Position numbers and translations under genes: made by a program. 64,000 bases of DNA from Ulva prolifera (taxonomy: Eukaryota; Chlorophyta; Ulvophyceae; Ulvales; Ulvaceae): positions 558,001 through 622,000 of the forward strand of contig CM041202.1 in NCBI GenBank assembly GCA_023078555.1, written 5' to 3'. The notes under the pieces are model-generated. The model was not told the DNA's origin, searched no databases, and saw only the letters and a list, made by a program, of their open reading frames with translations. Shown piece by piece: positions 13,755 through 25,835 of the stretch; position 1 is the stretch's first letter, and each line of letters opens with the position of its first letter.

Positions 13755-16253
13755 TGACTGCTCCGGCGCTAACACAGGCAGCTTCGACAAATGGGTGAAC
13801 GGGCGGTAGCATGATGGTAAACCGTTTACCGATGACACTACCGGCTTGTGCTTGCTACCTCGGAGCCGCGGTACATGGACCTGCCGGGCGACCACGGTGG
13901 CCTTTACTGACGAGGGACCACTTTTCGACGACGTACCAACCAGTGCTCTACAGACCGATCGGTTTCCCGACAAAAATTGAAAAAAAGGCGAAAAAACCGA
14001 TGGCCAGCGAAGCGAGCCATCGGTTTTCCCGTCAAGCCGCGGGGGGGCTGGCGGGCGAAGCCCGCCGGCCGCCACCGAGGCATGGCGGGAACCCCGACAG
14101 AATTCCGACAGCTCGGCGGGCCTGGTCAACTCGGGAGTCCCGACAGCTTGTCGGGCCTGGTCCGGCCAGAAGAACACTAAACGGAATGAACTATGGCTGA
14201 CATCGGTGTTGCCTGTTGCTTGAGTGTTGCGAGAATGACCTTGCATAACTTCGGGTTTACCGGCCGAGTGCCCAAGCGCACAGCTGATCATGATAATCAT
14301 GATAATGCTTCATCATCAGCTGACAAAGACAGGAACGAAGCCAGTTGTTCGAAAAGAGTAGCTGCGGATGGCTCTGTCGTTCGGTAAAGGTTGTCTGATA
14401 CCAAAGTGCACGCACGCCAGCTTGAGTTTCCATGGGTGGAATACGAAGTACGATCACAAATTAGTGAACGGGAGAAGACAGAAACGAAGGCGTGGTCAAC
14501 AATTCTCACCAGTGGCACTGTACGATATGTGACTCTTGTAAGAACAGCGACTTTACGAAGTACAAGTTCAAAGATGCGCACAAAGATGCGCACAGAGCTT
14601 TGCCGCACCCATTCTTTAATTGATTAGACTTCGTGCAATAATCAGTTGGCAAATGCTGTAATGCAAATGACCCCGTAATTTGGTTTGAACACCCCCGACA
14701 GATTGCCACAGCGTTGGCGGGAAACCCCGACATCTACCGACCGTCTTGGAGGGGGCAGCCCGACCAAAACAAGGGTTTGGCATCGGTTTCCCCGCCAAGA
14801 AAAAACCCAACTGTAGAGCACTGGTACCAACGCATGCCTGCGCAGGTAAAAGCGCAAACCACAATGCCCGCTGCACTGCCCCTATGACCACCCACATTGT
14901 GTTGTTGTTACAAATAACTTTATGGCATGCCAAATGGCTGTCTGTGTGGCCATTTAGCCAAGTGCTGACCAGCCTGTGTACGGCAGCGTACCGCTCGGTA
15001 CGCATGTGCACCACCAGCCCGCCCGACCGGCCTGATCACCGCTACGCCTGCTGTCGGGATCATGCGCACCAGGATAATGTATACTATATGCCATCAGCTA
15101 CGTGGTAGCGCCTGCAGCGCTGTCCTAGACGTGGTATGTATTGCACGTCTGTTGTGTACTTATGACGCCAGGCTCGAATGACGCCAAGCTCGACTTCAAC
15201 GTAGAGATGGATGAATGTTTTTACCGAGGTGCGGCTGGGAGGCAGTAGTGCTCCATGAAGCTTGCTGGACTGGTGCAGCCGGAGCTGCTACACCTCTGGC
15301 CCACCAGCAGATCGGCCCTGACGCCGTTTGATGTCCGCAATGAGCTTGTCTTCTTCTTCAGGAGATAGGTTTACACCATTCACACAAGCCTGCAATTTGG
15401 CTAGTTTGGTGTCTCGTCCACCAACCTGCGTACACAGCGCCTGATTTGACATGTCAAGCAGAAGGCAATGCTCCATTGACCATCGCTGCGATTTGACTGG
15501 ACAGAAGTGAGCCAGGTCAGCATGACCAAATGTCGGAACTGGAACTGTACCTTTGCATGTTCATTGGTGTCTGCTGCATGCTCTGAATTCCTGGGCCCTT
15601 TGCTCACTCTGCCCTGAAGAGCACCGGCGTCTCAGATCACAATCGTGCTGAGTTCCCAGTCAAAATGTACTCATGTCATGCAGCCAAGCGATTCGCTTGT
15701 CATGGTGGCATACCTGCTGTGCAGGTACCCGCCGAGCCTTGACAAGCTGCAAGGGCTTTGTCGTTGCCTTGGAGTTGGCCACGGCAGGCGGAGTTGACCG
15801 TTTCTGTCTGATGCCGTCGCTACTCTGAGCCTGTGGAGCTTTCTGGTTCGGGAGCGAGAGGTCATCAGGCGCAGTTTGCTTGATGATACGACCACATCTT
15901 GACCGGGAAGGCTTGCAAAGCTGCAAGGGGAGATCGGCGGCTCTCTTCTTCCCGCTGATGTCGCTGTTGTTGGCCTAGAGATCTTTTTTGTGTTGCAGCG
16001 GGAGGTCAGTGGGCACATGATGCCTCGGCTTGATGATGCAGACTGGTCGGGCATTGGGAGCCTTGTTGGGCTGCAGAGCGGGTGGTGGGCAGCGCTCGGG
16101 TGAAGGAGCTGGTTGGTGATGGAGCGGGTGTTCCTCTTGAGACGGAGGATGCTCGTCTTGGGACAGATCGCGCTCCTCTTGGGACTGGGCTCTCCCAATG
16201 AGGGCTTCAAACTGAGTGTTAACATTGAGAACGTTCTCTGTTATATAACAGCG
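13755..16253. other. About 2.5-kb insertion upstream of kinase copy 3
   Basis: Aligning the upstream blocks of copies 2 and 3, homology stops near 13755 and resumes near 16254 (ACCAAGACGTACATCTTACA versus ACAAGACGTACATATTGCAG upstream of copy 2). The intervening sequence is absent upstream of copy 2. Its left half is rich in inverted repeats; its right half carries minus-strand coding-like sequence. Terminal repeats or a target duplication could not be found, so the type of insertion is unknown. Confidence 0.5.
13970..14860. repeat. Cluster of short palindromic repeats resembling organelle repeats
   Basis: Contains hairpins such as CCGATGGCCAGCG...CGAGCCATCGG, GGCGGGCGAAGCCCGCC and CCGACAGCTTGTCGGG, and recurring blocks GGCGGGAA.CCCCGACA and ATCGGTTTCCC (near 13965 and 14785). 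Short GC hairpins with GAAG loops are typical of intergenic DNA in chlorophycean plastid and mitochondrial genomes. No organelle gene is recognisable, so origin as an organelle-derived insertion is a guess. Confidence 0.4.
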
Positions 16254-16260
16254 GGCTGAC
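15288..16260 (-). CDS. Hypothetical minus-strand gene or gene fragment in the copy 3 insertion
   Basis: Three open stretches read in order on the minus strand: about 16225-15972 (acidic then Pro/His-rich, VNTQFEALIGRAQSQEERD), about 15926-15727 (Ser/Lys/Gln-rich, ending VPAQQ before a good donor CAG|GTATGC), and 15476-15288 (helical, TKLAKLQACVNGVNLSPEEE, with a stop). The splice phases between the last two did not agree in the model tried, so the structure is incomplete. No domain is recognised. A small accessory protein of an unidentified transposon is possible. Confidence 0.3.
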
Positions 16261-16372
16261 CAAGACGTACATCTTACAGCCCTAGAGTCTCTGTTGGGCA
16301 AACTCAAAGCTCTTCAGGGCGCTTGTAGCCTGTTTGAATGTCGCGCCCGGCATCTGCGCTTCAGCTTCACCG

Positions 16373-19300
16373 ATGGCAGTTGACCTGACCACTCCGAACG
16401 AGGTGCTCAGCGACACCATGTCGCCTCGGGAGCGCAGACCGCAGCGCTTTGTCACTATATCAGTCGTCTGCTTGCAGATGTGGGCCCTTGTAGCTCGAGC
16501 CAACCATTCGCGGGAGGATGGGTCACCTCGCAACCTGGACCAGGTCAGTGTTCCTGTCTCCATTGCTCTGCTTTGCTTGGAGGCAGGTTGTGCCATCGTA
16601 TACAGCCGGCATCCAAACTTCAATATAGAATAGTCTGGGCTGCGAGTTCATTTGCGTGTGTCCTGGATGACAGCTCCCCAATCCTGCTCTCCTGGACACA
16701 GCGTGCATGCTTCCATAGTCAAGTGTATCTGGGCTGGACGGTGAGCCATGATCAAAAGCGGCATTCATACTAGCTGTATCAGATGAGCAGAGCACCGGTA
16801 GATGCACAGTAGTTGTGGTGTCTGCGTGTGTTGTGAGTGTGTCTGGACATGGAAGGCTGTCCATCCGTCATCTAGTGTTGCAAAGAATCCCATATAGCTT
16901 ACATCAGGGCGAGAAGTCTGCACACAAACGAGCAACCCTCCCACCTCGTAACACATCACATGAGCACCTGCCCGTAGGCATGTTGCAGGCGGATCGGAGG
17001 ATTAACAGGTCTAGTCTCAATTGGTAACACACGCACGGCGTGCCGCGGCACACAAATTCTCTGGCAGTTGGCATGAGTAAGCTGAAAAGCCGCTTCAAGC
17101 AAGCCATTCTTCGCTCACTCATTGTTCGCTACGCTGTGCACTGGCGGCTAGAGTTAGTCTCACATCTCGTCGGAGAGGCAGGCATGCAGCACACTGCATG
17201 CAGCACAAGGCATGCAGCACGAGGCACTGCTTTGCAAACAATTGTGTCGGCGTAGACACTGAGATGTGGGCACTGTTCAATCGGGCATCACAGGAAGCTG
17301 CGTGGGTGTGCTGCCTGAGGACTGCAATAGCACAGTGTGACATTCACAGCTATGCTTGCTCTGGGTGCAGTTTAATCGATTCGGCAAATATCCACCCAAG
17401 ACAGCATCTGCCCGTACGCTTTACTTCCGGAACGCTCCTGTAGCAGGGATCCGGAGCACCAGCATGCACATGCACAGCGGTGTGGCAAAGGGCACACGAT
17501 CCTGCGTGGATCCGAGGTGACAGGGGTCCAGCATGCATGCAGGGTGGGCGCCATTCCGCCGCCGCGCGCCGGCTGCAAGACATCGATGCTCAGGTGTCTG
17601 TGTCGACGCCGAGGGAGCTGGAGGACGCGATCCTCCAGGGCAGGCTCCACATCGTCATCACCGCGCATTTGGATATGACCTCCATGCCCCTGCGCTCCAC
17701 CAACACGTGTCCGCTCGGCTGCGAGAGCCCGCTCCCGATCATTCAAGATGCCTTGTCCATACGGGTGTGCGATCGTTCGTATGTACAGCCACATGAATTT
17801 CAGCATCGGCATCACTGGGCTAAGGGATTCGTGTGTGTGGCGCTGCCGCTGTGTGGCTGCCACGATGTGCCTGTGTGGCTTGTGCACGGCCACGTGGCTG
17901 TTTTGAGAGAGATTCGTGTGCTGTGTTCTGCGTGCTGTGTGTTCAGTCTTATGTAGGCTGTATACAATCCACTAGGCTGAGGTACTTGAGACAAATGAGG
18001 CAAGGCTCAGACCCCTGTTCCTGCTTGCCTTCACCATGAAGCGAATCCGCGGCGTGTACACGTATGCATGGCCGTAGCCAAGCCGGGTCATGAACGTCAT
18101 ACATGCATGCGCAGGGGGAGTGTGACGGACCCCCCGACGAAATAGATATCGCCGTCTTGTACCGCACACCCGGCGCCACCCAGCTGTTGCCGTTCCAGGA
18201 CCGCCAGTGCCTCATCCTGACGCACGAGGACCTGTTCCCCATCGTCTCCTACCGGTGCGCCTCGTTTGTACATGCATGCCACCGATGCACTCGCCCCCGC
18301 TGTCGATTTGATGCTATCACTCAAGCATGTGCATACCCTGTAGGATCTGTTCCGGGCATTCTGTGCATCTCTCCATGTCGTGAATGCTGTCTGCAGGATA
18401 TGGCTGGATAACCTGTACCTGCGGGCGGTGCATCACAACGCGCCACACAACCGGGACTCTCACATCATCGCGCTGGCAGTCTTTTCACCGCTGAAGGGGC
18501 CGCTGACAGGTGAGGGGAGGCGCTACATCACCCGCACCACCTTCCAAGGCGACGGCCTCGGGCCCGCCGTCGGTGTCTGGGCCGAAGAACGGACCTACAT
18601 CGAGAATGCGCCTGCCAAGTGAACAACAGGATGTGCTGGTCGAAGTGGACATGTTGCTATGTGTATGTCAGACAAGGTATCCATGCTGTCAGAATCGGGC
18701 TCCATTGCACAGCATCTCAGATTTCACGCCGATTGCTGCCGGATTTCCATCTGCGTGGGGCCCACAGGCCTGTGCTAGCACTCGGGGGCTCGAGGAGCCG
18801 GCCGATGAGCAGCAACATGAAACGCCACACACAATTGCAGAGCCCGCTCAGATGCACTGTGCCGTGCTGCAGACTGCACCTTTGGCAACCTCGGCGGAGA
18901 CGCCTTGTTGAATGCGGCATGGGCAGACGGGACGGGAAACCTCAACGCCGGTCGCCCCGTGCGCATCGCGAACTCCACATTCCTTGACCCCGTGCGCGGC
19001 GACCTCACCAACTACGTCCGCACCTGGGGCAACGGCAGCGTCCTCCTCACCGGCTGCACCTTCACGGAGCGCCCAGATGTTACCCACCCGCAGTTCTATG
19101 CTCGGGACAATGCGACAATCTACTCGGATGACGCAACCGTCCGTGTGCGCACCGACAACGGGCCACCATTTACGGCGAGCCCAGTCACCGATGTGCCGCA
19201 GTTCCCGCCCGACTCGAACAAGGGCTTCCTGCAGCGGACCGACCCTTGGTTTGAGAATATGGTCGACGTGCGTCCCCCCTCCGCAGCCATCCATAGCCAA

Positions 19301-22300
19301 GCATGGGTCGGCAAGGCAGCCGCTCCCTGCCTTGTTGCATGGCGATAGCAGCCAATACGCTGCCGTTGCCTGTGAATTTGCAGCCACCAGCAGTTCGCAC
19401 CATCACATGCATGCTCATGCCTCGCGGGGTGGAGCTCGGACCCCGTAGGGTGTGGCGCACCATCGAAGTAGGCAATCCTCACACACAGGCCCTGCAGGCC
19501 CTGCACACGTGTATCTGTTCAACAAGTTATGCACATTAATATTTGCCACAAGTATTTGCCTGGCATAAGCTCGCACCTGCAGTTGTTGAACATATACCCT
19601 TCAACATGTGGACATGCAGTTGTGATAATTCAACACCTCCAATGCCCCGACCTTTGCTCTGAAGGTTGCTAGTCCTCATCAGTCATCCTGCCTACCCTGT
19701 CATCTGCGAGCCGACTGCAGAGTCAAGGCGAGACACTCCACGAAATGCCAGCGTACCCAGCACCACTCCAGCCAGTATCATTGATTGAGGGTGGAGACAG
19801 TGTGGCGCCTCTGACCGCAAGCCCACTCTTCGAATTGCCGGATGACATCAACATTGCGCCCCCAGCGGGAGGTGGCGCAGCATCTGGGATGCCAGTGTCC
19901 GCAACCATCGCCATTGCCATCCCCGCTGCCCTCCTCCTGCTCGTCTTTGCTACCGCGGCGCTTGTCTTCATGCGGCAGCGACGGAATCGACGTACGCGGG
20001 GCGCAGCTTCAGGGTGGCGAGCTCTTGTGGCTGGCAGCTCCACCGGCCGAAGCGACACCGTCACTGGGCGTGCCGTGACGTCAGATATAGAGGCCCTGCC
20101 AGGGGTGCAATATGCCTGGAGTCAGCAGATTGCAGCCGAGCAGGTGCAGCCATCAAAGTTCAGCCACACCCATTGATGTCTGATCACCTGCCAGTCCTGT
20201 TCTGGCGTGGGGGTGTGTATGCACAGACTGGCTGCTTCCAGGGTGAACTTTACGACGCCCAGCATGAGAACCCTCAAAGACGAAGGGCGGAGGCGTGCAC
20301 GTGGATTTGCAGGTGTTGCAGGCAAAGACTGGTGCCAGTATGACCTCAGCAATGCTTCAGTCGTCCTCCCGCCACGCGACGTCCGGTGGCACACGCGTGT
20401 GCCCTGTGGAGCTGAGCACCTACTGGGCGACAACGGTTGACGTCCCGCTGCCGAGAGCAGCCGCGCCGGCGAGCAGCAGGCTGGACGCCCTGCACTCGCA
20501 GCTCGACAGCATCGACAGTGATGTGGAGGTGCTTGATCGGTATCACCTCCTCGGCCCAAGCCAGCGGCGCCAGGGCGGTGCGGCTGCTGCTCCAGATCTT
20601 CGAGAACCCGTCTGATGTTTTTTTATATATGGGACCGACGTGATATTGTTTTGCCGTGCTTGCACATATTGGCTTCTACATGCATGTGGCAGGCTCGCGG
20701 CTGGAAGCCACTAGGAGTAGATGGATGGCTGGATGCTTTGCGCCTGCATTGAGTGCACATCACTTGCACGCAAAGGCACGGCCTCATGGAGTAATCCGCA
20801 AGCTGAAATTTACAAGGTATACATCTCAGGGAAGGATCCAGGCAGAATTCTCATTAGTGAGGCATGCACACCACCTCTCTCTCAACGCAGGTGCACATGT
20901 CCACGTCGCAGCATCTGCGGGTGATGAGGCCTAGGTAGTCACCACGGAATGACATATTCCTACGAAGCAAGCGCCTCACTGGATGCAGGGCAACACCACA
21001 ATGTTGTACACCTTTTTTGGCGGCGTCCCACTAGTACTGTACTGTGTGTCTGACGAGCGGGGGGCCTCCGCTCATTGTTTTCAGATGCCAATATTAATGC
21101 CCGCACTGATTCGGTCAGGTGTTTGAAAGTGGATCTCCTTGTCCGTGAGTTGCTGTCCGGACCCCAGACAACATTAGCTGCAATCCGCCATCACACGCAT
21201 GACCAGTGCTATCAGCAGCTGTCAGAGCATTGACACTTAGTGTTGAGCCTGCAGGCCAGGGCGTCGTGGCCTTTGCGCGGGGAGTGCACGACGACCTCGG
21301 CTACGCGCTAAAGTTCTTCATCGACCGCACATCCTTCCTCGCGCAGTGCGCCATGTACCGCAGCACCACCCTCGGCACCCTCCTGCCACAGGTCCGCGCC
21401 GAGTACGACCCCGAGGTGACACCCGGAGCCCTCCTGGACGGCGGCGGCCGCGCGCTGCCGCCGTGCATTGTGATGGAGCGCGGCGAGGGCCTGCCGGACT
21501 GGTCAAAGCGCGCCAAGCCCGACGTCTTCCAGTCCGTCGCGGTGCTGGCGCATGTGGCGACGCGGCTGCGCGACATGCATGAGGGCAGCTACGTGCACCG
21601 CGACATCAAGCCGGAGAATCTGATGTTCTTGCCGCGCGAGAACCGGTGGACGGTTATTGACTTCGGATGTACTGTGGCGGCCGGGGGTGTTGCGCCGCTG
21701 GCCTACACGCTGGTGTATGCATCACCCGAGACTGCCGCAGCGGTGGTGGCCGGCGCCAAGACGATTGTGGCGGACCCGGCGGTGGACGCGTGGGCGCTGG
21801 GGGTGGTTGCATTTGAGCTGCTGACGGGGCAGTCCGCATTCAACCTCGTCACCGAGGGCCGCGACTCGGTGCGCCGCTTTTGATTGCTGGTAGCTCATTA
21901 TCCTGCAGGCTGGTGGGTTGGCCGACCCAGCCTTCAGCTGTGCACTGCAGAAACGTAAGTCTGACACTCACAGCACAACTCTGTGGCGCAACCTTGACTT
22001 GCGGCAGATTGAGCTCAGCTCTGGGAACACCGGGCGACGCCCAGGCCCGCCATGTAATTCATTCTACAAGTCACTTGCAGACACATGCATGCTGATGCTG
22101 TCCGTTCTCGTGGCCACGGACTCAGTCGTACCTGAACATGTAGCCATGTCTGCAGGTGCTGGAGAAGCTGCTGGGGCAGGGGGAGCTGCCGTGGGAGGGG
22201 GAGCTGGCGGAGCGCAACCCGGTGGCGCGGCGGCGGCTCGGGCTGTTCCGCGAGCTTGCTGTCGCTGCTGCGGCGCGACACACTCGCCGACTTCTGCCGC

Positions 22301-22348
22301 ACCGTCAACACCGTCTTCTCCTCCCCCACCACCGTCGAGCAGCCGTGA
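16373..22348 (+). pseudogene. Beta-helix receptor-like kinase, copy 3, with two lesions
   Basis: Same nine-exon plan as copy 2: 16373-16543, 17543-17764, 18115-18254, 18397-18605, 18873-19267, 19721-20143, 20361-20577, 21255-21868, 22156-22348. Exon 4 ends GAGA|AT where copies 2 and 4 have GAGA|GT, so that splice donor is lost. In the last exon a 2-bp and a 15-bp deletion relative to copy 4 shift the frame after RRLGLFRE, removing the end of the kinase C-lobe; the shifted frame runs on to about 22419. The catalytic core is otherwise intact (HRDIKPEN, DFG), and the kinase exon is nearly identical to copy 2. A beta-helix Cys is replaced by Trp (NAAWAD). A recently damaged gene, unless a downstream donor is used. 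Confidence 0.65.
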
Positions 22349-22696
22349 ACCGTAGCTGCACTGCGTTCCAGAAGTGGATTCCATCGGACAGGCCTGGACC
22401 TAGGCGCACTGGCGTTTAAAATTGCAGATTTCAATCGAAGTATCATAGCATTGCACCGTGGCCATCGTACTCCCGCGTGTGTTTGCGTATGCTAGCTACA
22501 GTTCCAATATCTGCGCTGCGGTGTATACAATTTGATACAATAAATTGGCAAGAGTACCCTGCTTGGTGGCACAATTTTGTGGCCGGCTAGGCCTAGGGCT
22601 GCAAATTACAGGTTAAGCCTGTTGAAAGCTTATTTTGGAGTTAACTAAGCCCTGTCAATTTACCCTTAATTGTGCTTTTGACGAAGAACTTGGATA
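22349..22696. other. AT-rich spacer after copy 3
   Basis: No gene seen. The segment TAGGGCTGCAAATTACAG...CCCTTAATTGTGC is more AT-rich than its surroundings and resembles, in reverse complement, the AT-rich stretch at about 42380-42550 (AGGGCTGCAAAATAAGGC, TTAAGGG). The two may be copies of one small non-autonomous element, but no terminal repeats were confirmed. Confidence 0.3.
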
Positions 22697-22707
22697 GTGT
22701 AATGTGT

Positions 22708-23777
22708 TACAAGGACATAGGCAGCGAGGCGGGCAGCACCGCGAAAGAAGCAAACAGACAAAGCAAACAACCAGACACCCACGCACGCGGCACCCACCAT
22801 GCCCAGAAAAACCATCACCGGCGCAACAAACGATACAGACCCGCAGACCGCCAAGCACACACCCACACACCCCCATACGCACGCACAAACCCCACGGCCC
22901 ACAGCTTAGTCCATACACACCAACACAACCGCCAACACCACAACGCCCGCCGCCGTACGACAGGGCCACGCCCACCACACTGCTGCCCGAGGCCGCCCAT
23001 ACCGGCCACCCGATTGCCGGGGGCCACCCTAGCCCCAAAACCCCACCCCCACCTCCCGAGCCACAGCACACCACAACAACCCGGCACACCGCCGCACAGC
23101 CCCGCCGGCCAACGCCGCACCGCACCCAGGACAATGCACCGCCCACGCCGTCTCCGCAGTCCCTGCACATGCCAACAAAGGCATCCCGCACGCCCATCGG
23201 ACCCGGCCTAGCTGGAGTCAGAGGCCATCGGTTGGTGGCGTCAAGCGGGCGAGGCTCCCAAGGGGCACCCCGCCGCTCAGGCCGGATGGTCTGTCACCGG
23301 CGAGAGGTCATCAGACGGGACTGTGAGTCCCGCCAAAACTGCCTTGCCCGCGTGACGTGCCATCAGCGGAGCTGCGGCGCGCACCTGGCGCGCCACTGCA
23401 CGACAGAGCGTCGTCGAGAGATCGCGCATCGCGTTCTCCAGGAATCGCCGCCGAGAGGCCGCGCCAGACCCTGCAGCCACATCAGCAAGCCTGTTGAGGA
23501 ATGCAAAGGCGGCCGGGCCAACACGGCCGTACGTCTCATGCGAAAGCGTGACCACTGGCAGCGTGAACGCGCCCGCGCCGGCCCGGCCGTACTTTTCGCG
23601 TTTGCGCCGGTCGGCGGCCTCTGCTGAGGCACCGTCGTGGAGCGCAGCGGCGCTGACGTTCGAGGAAGCCAGCGGGTGGGTGACGCACACGTCGCCGATG
23701 ACCGGCGCGCCCGGGAAGAACGCGAGGATGTCGCCCCGCTGTGCGGGTCTGCGGGACCGGGGCACAACCGGCGACGG
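22708..23777 (-). mobile_element. 5'-truncated family A LINE, 1,070 bp, with target duplication
   Basis: Insertion flanked by the 11-bp direct repeat GTGTAATGTGT at 22697-22707 and 23778-23788. Read on the minus strand it begins inside the C-terminal coding region and runs through the stop codon and the family 3'UTR to the family 3' end CCTATGTCCTTGTAAC. The target, read in the insertion's orientation, is ACACATTACAC, again AC-rich. It inserted between kinase copy 3 and the CACTA element. Confidence 0.85.
23277..23777 (-). pseudogene. C-terminal restriction-like endonuclease remnant of family A LINE
   Basis: Open frame of about 165 residues ending at the same stop context as the full-length copy (59740-60191). 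It retains QRGDILAFFPGAPVIGDV, CVTHPL, DRRKREKYG and LSHETYG, the proposed PD-(D/E)XK-type nuclease core, with no internal stop. It lacks a start and all upstream domains, so it is a relic of a truncated insertion rather than a gene. Confidence 0.75.
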
Positions 23778-23899
23778 GTGTAATGTGTAACTTGCTTCAA
23801 GTTAAATGATGAACTTGTAACTTGAAAATCTGCTTTTCGGCCTGCTTAATTCAAACAACTTGGTGTGCTGCCCTCATGAGGCATGCATGGCTGCGCATG

Positions 23900-23917
23900 C
23901 ACTAGGAGAATGGTGAC
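23900..23917 (+). repeat. CACTA element left terminal inverted repeat
   Basis: CACTAGGAGAATGGTGAC, identical to the reverse complement of 41918-41935. It is preceded by ATG at 23897-23899. Confidence 0.93.
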
Positions 23918-24165
23918 ATTCCGGGGCGGAACCGAAGGCGTTCCGCTGACAGAGGAACGTTCCTACGAGGCTCTTGACCTTCCGCCCGCGTGCGTATGCT
24001 TCACAAGGAACGATGGTGGCGGAATGTCCTATGGCTTCCTCGGTGGCCGCGGAATGTCCGATGGCTTCCTTGGTGGCCGCGGAATGTCCTATGGCTTCCT
24101 TGGTTGCCGCGGAATGTCCTATGGCATCCTGGGCATAAGCGCTGACCGGAACGTACGCGTGTGCT
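23918..24165. repeat. CACTA left subterminal repeat region
   Basis: Dense in GGAACG, GTTCCG and GCGGAATG motifs in both orientations. From about 24018 to 24135 there are four imperfect tandem copies of a roughly 33-bp unit containing CGCGGAATGTCCTATGGCTT. In CACTA elements such subterminal repeats are the binding sites of the second element-encoded protein (TnpA in En/Spm); that role here is inferred. Confidence 0.75.
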
Positions 24166-24469
24166 CTTCCATAGCGCGAGACCAGGCCAGGCAGTCTCCG
24201 CAGATGAAGAACACTGGAAAGCCATTGCAAGCTGTTGCGAAAGCTACAGCGCACATGCAGGTCCGGCAGACCGAGCTTGGAAATGTGTTGACACATTATG
24301 TTGGAAAGGAGTGAGCACAGCAGGATTTAAATGCGACGCACATATGCGGCGAGGATTCGCCTTATAGGCTGGTCTGGTGCAACGCTGGATTGTCTGGGTA
24401 AGATATGGACCTCATTCGTAATTTGGATCTGGCCTGCTAATGGTCGGTGTGGCACCTTCCAGGGCAGCG

Positions 24470-24745
24470 CCCGTGTGCCCAGTCAGCACCTTCGTGGAAT
24501 GGTCGGTGCCTCACCAACCATTCTGTATGCGAGCAATGCATGTGCCCCTTCCAGTCCGCTCTGGGGCAGCGCCCGTGTGCCCAGTCAGCACCTTCGTGGA
24601 ATGGTCGGTGCCTCACCAACCATTCTGTATGCGAGCAATGCATGTGCCCCTTCCAGGGCAGCGCCCGTGTGCCCAGTCAGCACCTTCGTGGAATGGTCGG
24701 TGCCTCACCAACCATTCTGTATGCGAGCAATGCATGAGCCCGGCT
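24470..24745 (+). repeat. Promoter-proximal hairpin array of gene 25018-29002, three units
   Basis: Three tandem units, each with GTGCCCAGTCAGCACC, then a hairpin with arms GAATGGTCGGTG and CACCAACCATTC, then GCGAGCAATGCATGTGCCC. The first two are separated by a short extra segment (CTTCCAGTCCGCTCTGG). The unit is the same as that at 32605-32815 but in inverted orientation. The array ends about 275 bp before the start codon at 25018. Homology with the other array continues downstream (AGTGTC.ACAGGATGCCC), so a whole promoter module appears duplicated. Confidence 0.8.
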
Positions 24746-25017
24746 GCTGAAGTGTCGACAGGATGCCCACGAGCACCGAGTATCGACTTTGCTGAACTCT
24801 GGAGTGAGCGTGGTACCTTCCAAGTTTCCCAGAGCGCTGTGAGTCGCTTCAGACGAGGCAAGGTTGTTGTCGCGTGACCGCAGTCTCATCACGGCATTGA
24901 CATAGACTCAGAGTTGTGTATCTATCGCTGGTATCGTCCTGCCGTCTACTGCGGCCAGCTGATTGTGTGCTGCGTCCCGAAAGGTTTTTCAGATAATTTC
25001 GAAAAGTGTTGTAGAAG

Positions 25018-25801
25018 ATGTCTGTCGTGGGTGGTGAGGAAGCTGTAGCCTGTTGCCCTGGCGATGCCCAGCCTGACACAAGCGTTGCTGCGTTCACACC
25101 ACCCGCCTGTCTGCGGCCGGCGCTGTCTCCCGTGATTGGCACGCTGATATCTCGGTCAGGCCATTTTACGGACTTGGGGCGCGTCGGCCGTAAAGGACTG
25201 CCCGGCTCTGACAGCGCTTGCGACGCTTGGTTGAATGCCGGGCTACAGGCGGTGGGCCGTGTCTCGCAAACAGTAGAACAGGGCGTAGCATACGTGAAAT
25301 ATTCTGTAGTGCTCGCTTGTCTGCAACTCGGGGCGTGGATGCGCGAGCAGGAGGAGTTGTTGGTGCCAGCATGGGAGGGAATCTCAGCACCTCCACCTGG
25401 ATGTGACGCCCCTTGTGTGTTGGCGAAGTTGTACGGTCAGAAAAAGGTGTGCCCACCCCAGTCCCAGGAGCTCCGTTCTGTTTGGCCCCGACATTACACA
25501 CGGGAAATGCACTGTCGGCGCCCATGCCCATCCGCCACACCCCCGCCCTTGTCACACCCGCCCTTGTTGGTGAATTCGCCATCCCGAGTCCCCCCGGATC
25601 ATGTAGGTGCCTGTAACTGGGAATGTTCGCCAGCATGCCCCACCAGCGCCCGCTCGGGCGACTACCGAATCGGGTCACGCTGGGGCTGCTGGCTCCGAGA
25701 CTGTGCAACAGAGCGACAGGGCGGCGCGCGGGCTCCCGCAGTTGAAGAGCTCCAAGAAGCGGAAACAGCCCGATGCCCCCCCGAAGGAACACGGCAGTAT
25801 G

Positions 25802-25835
<34 letters not shown>

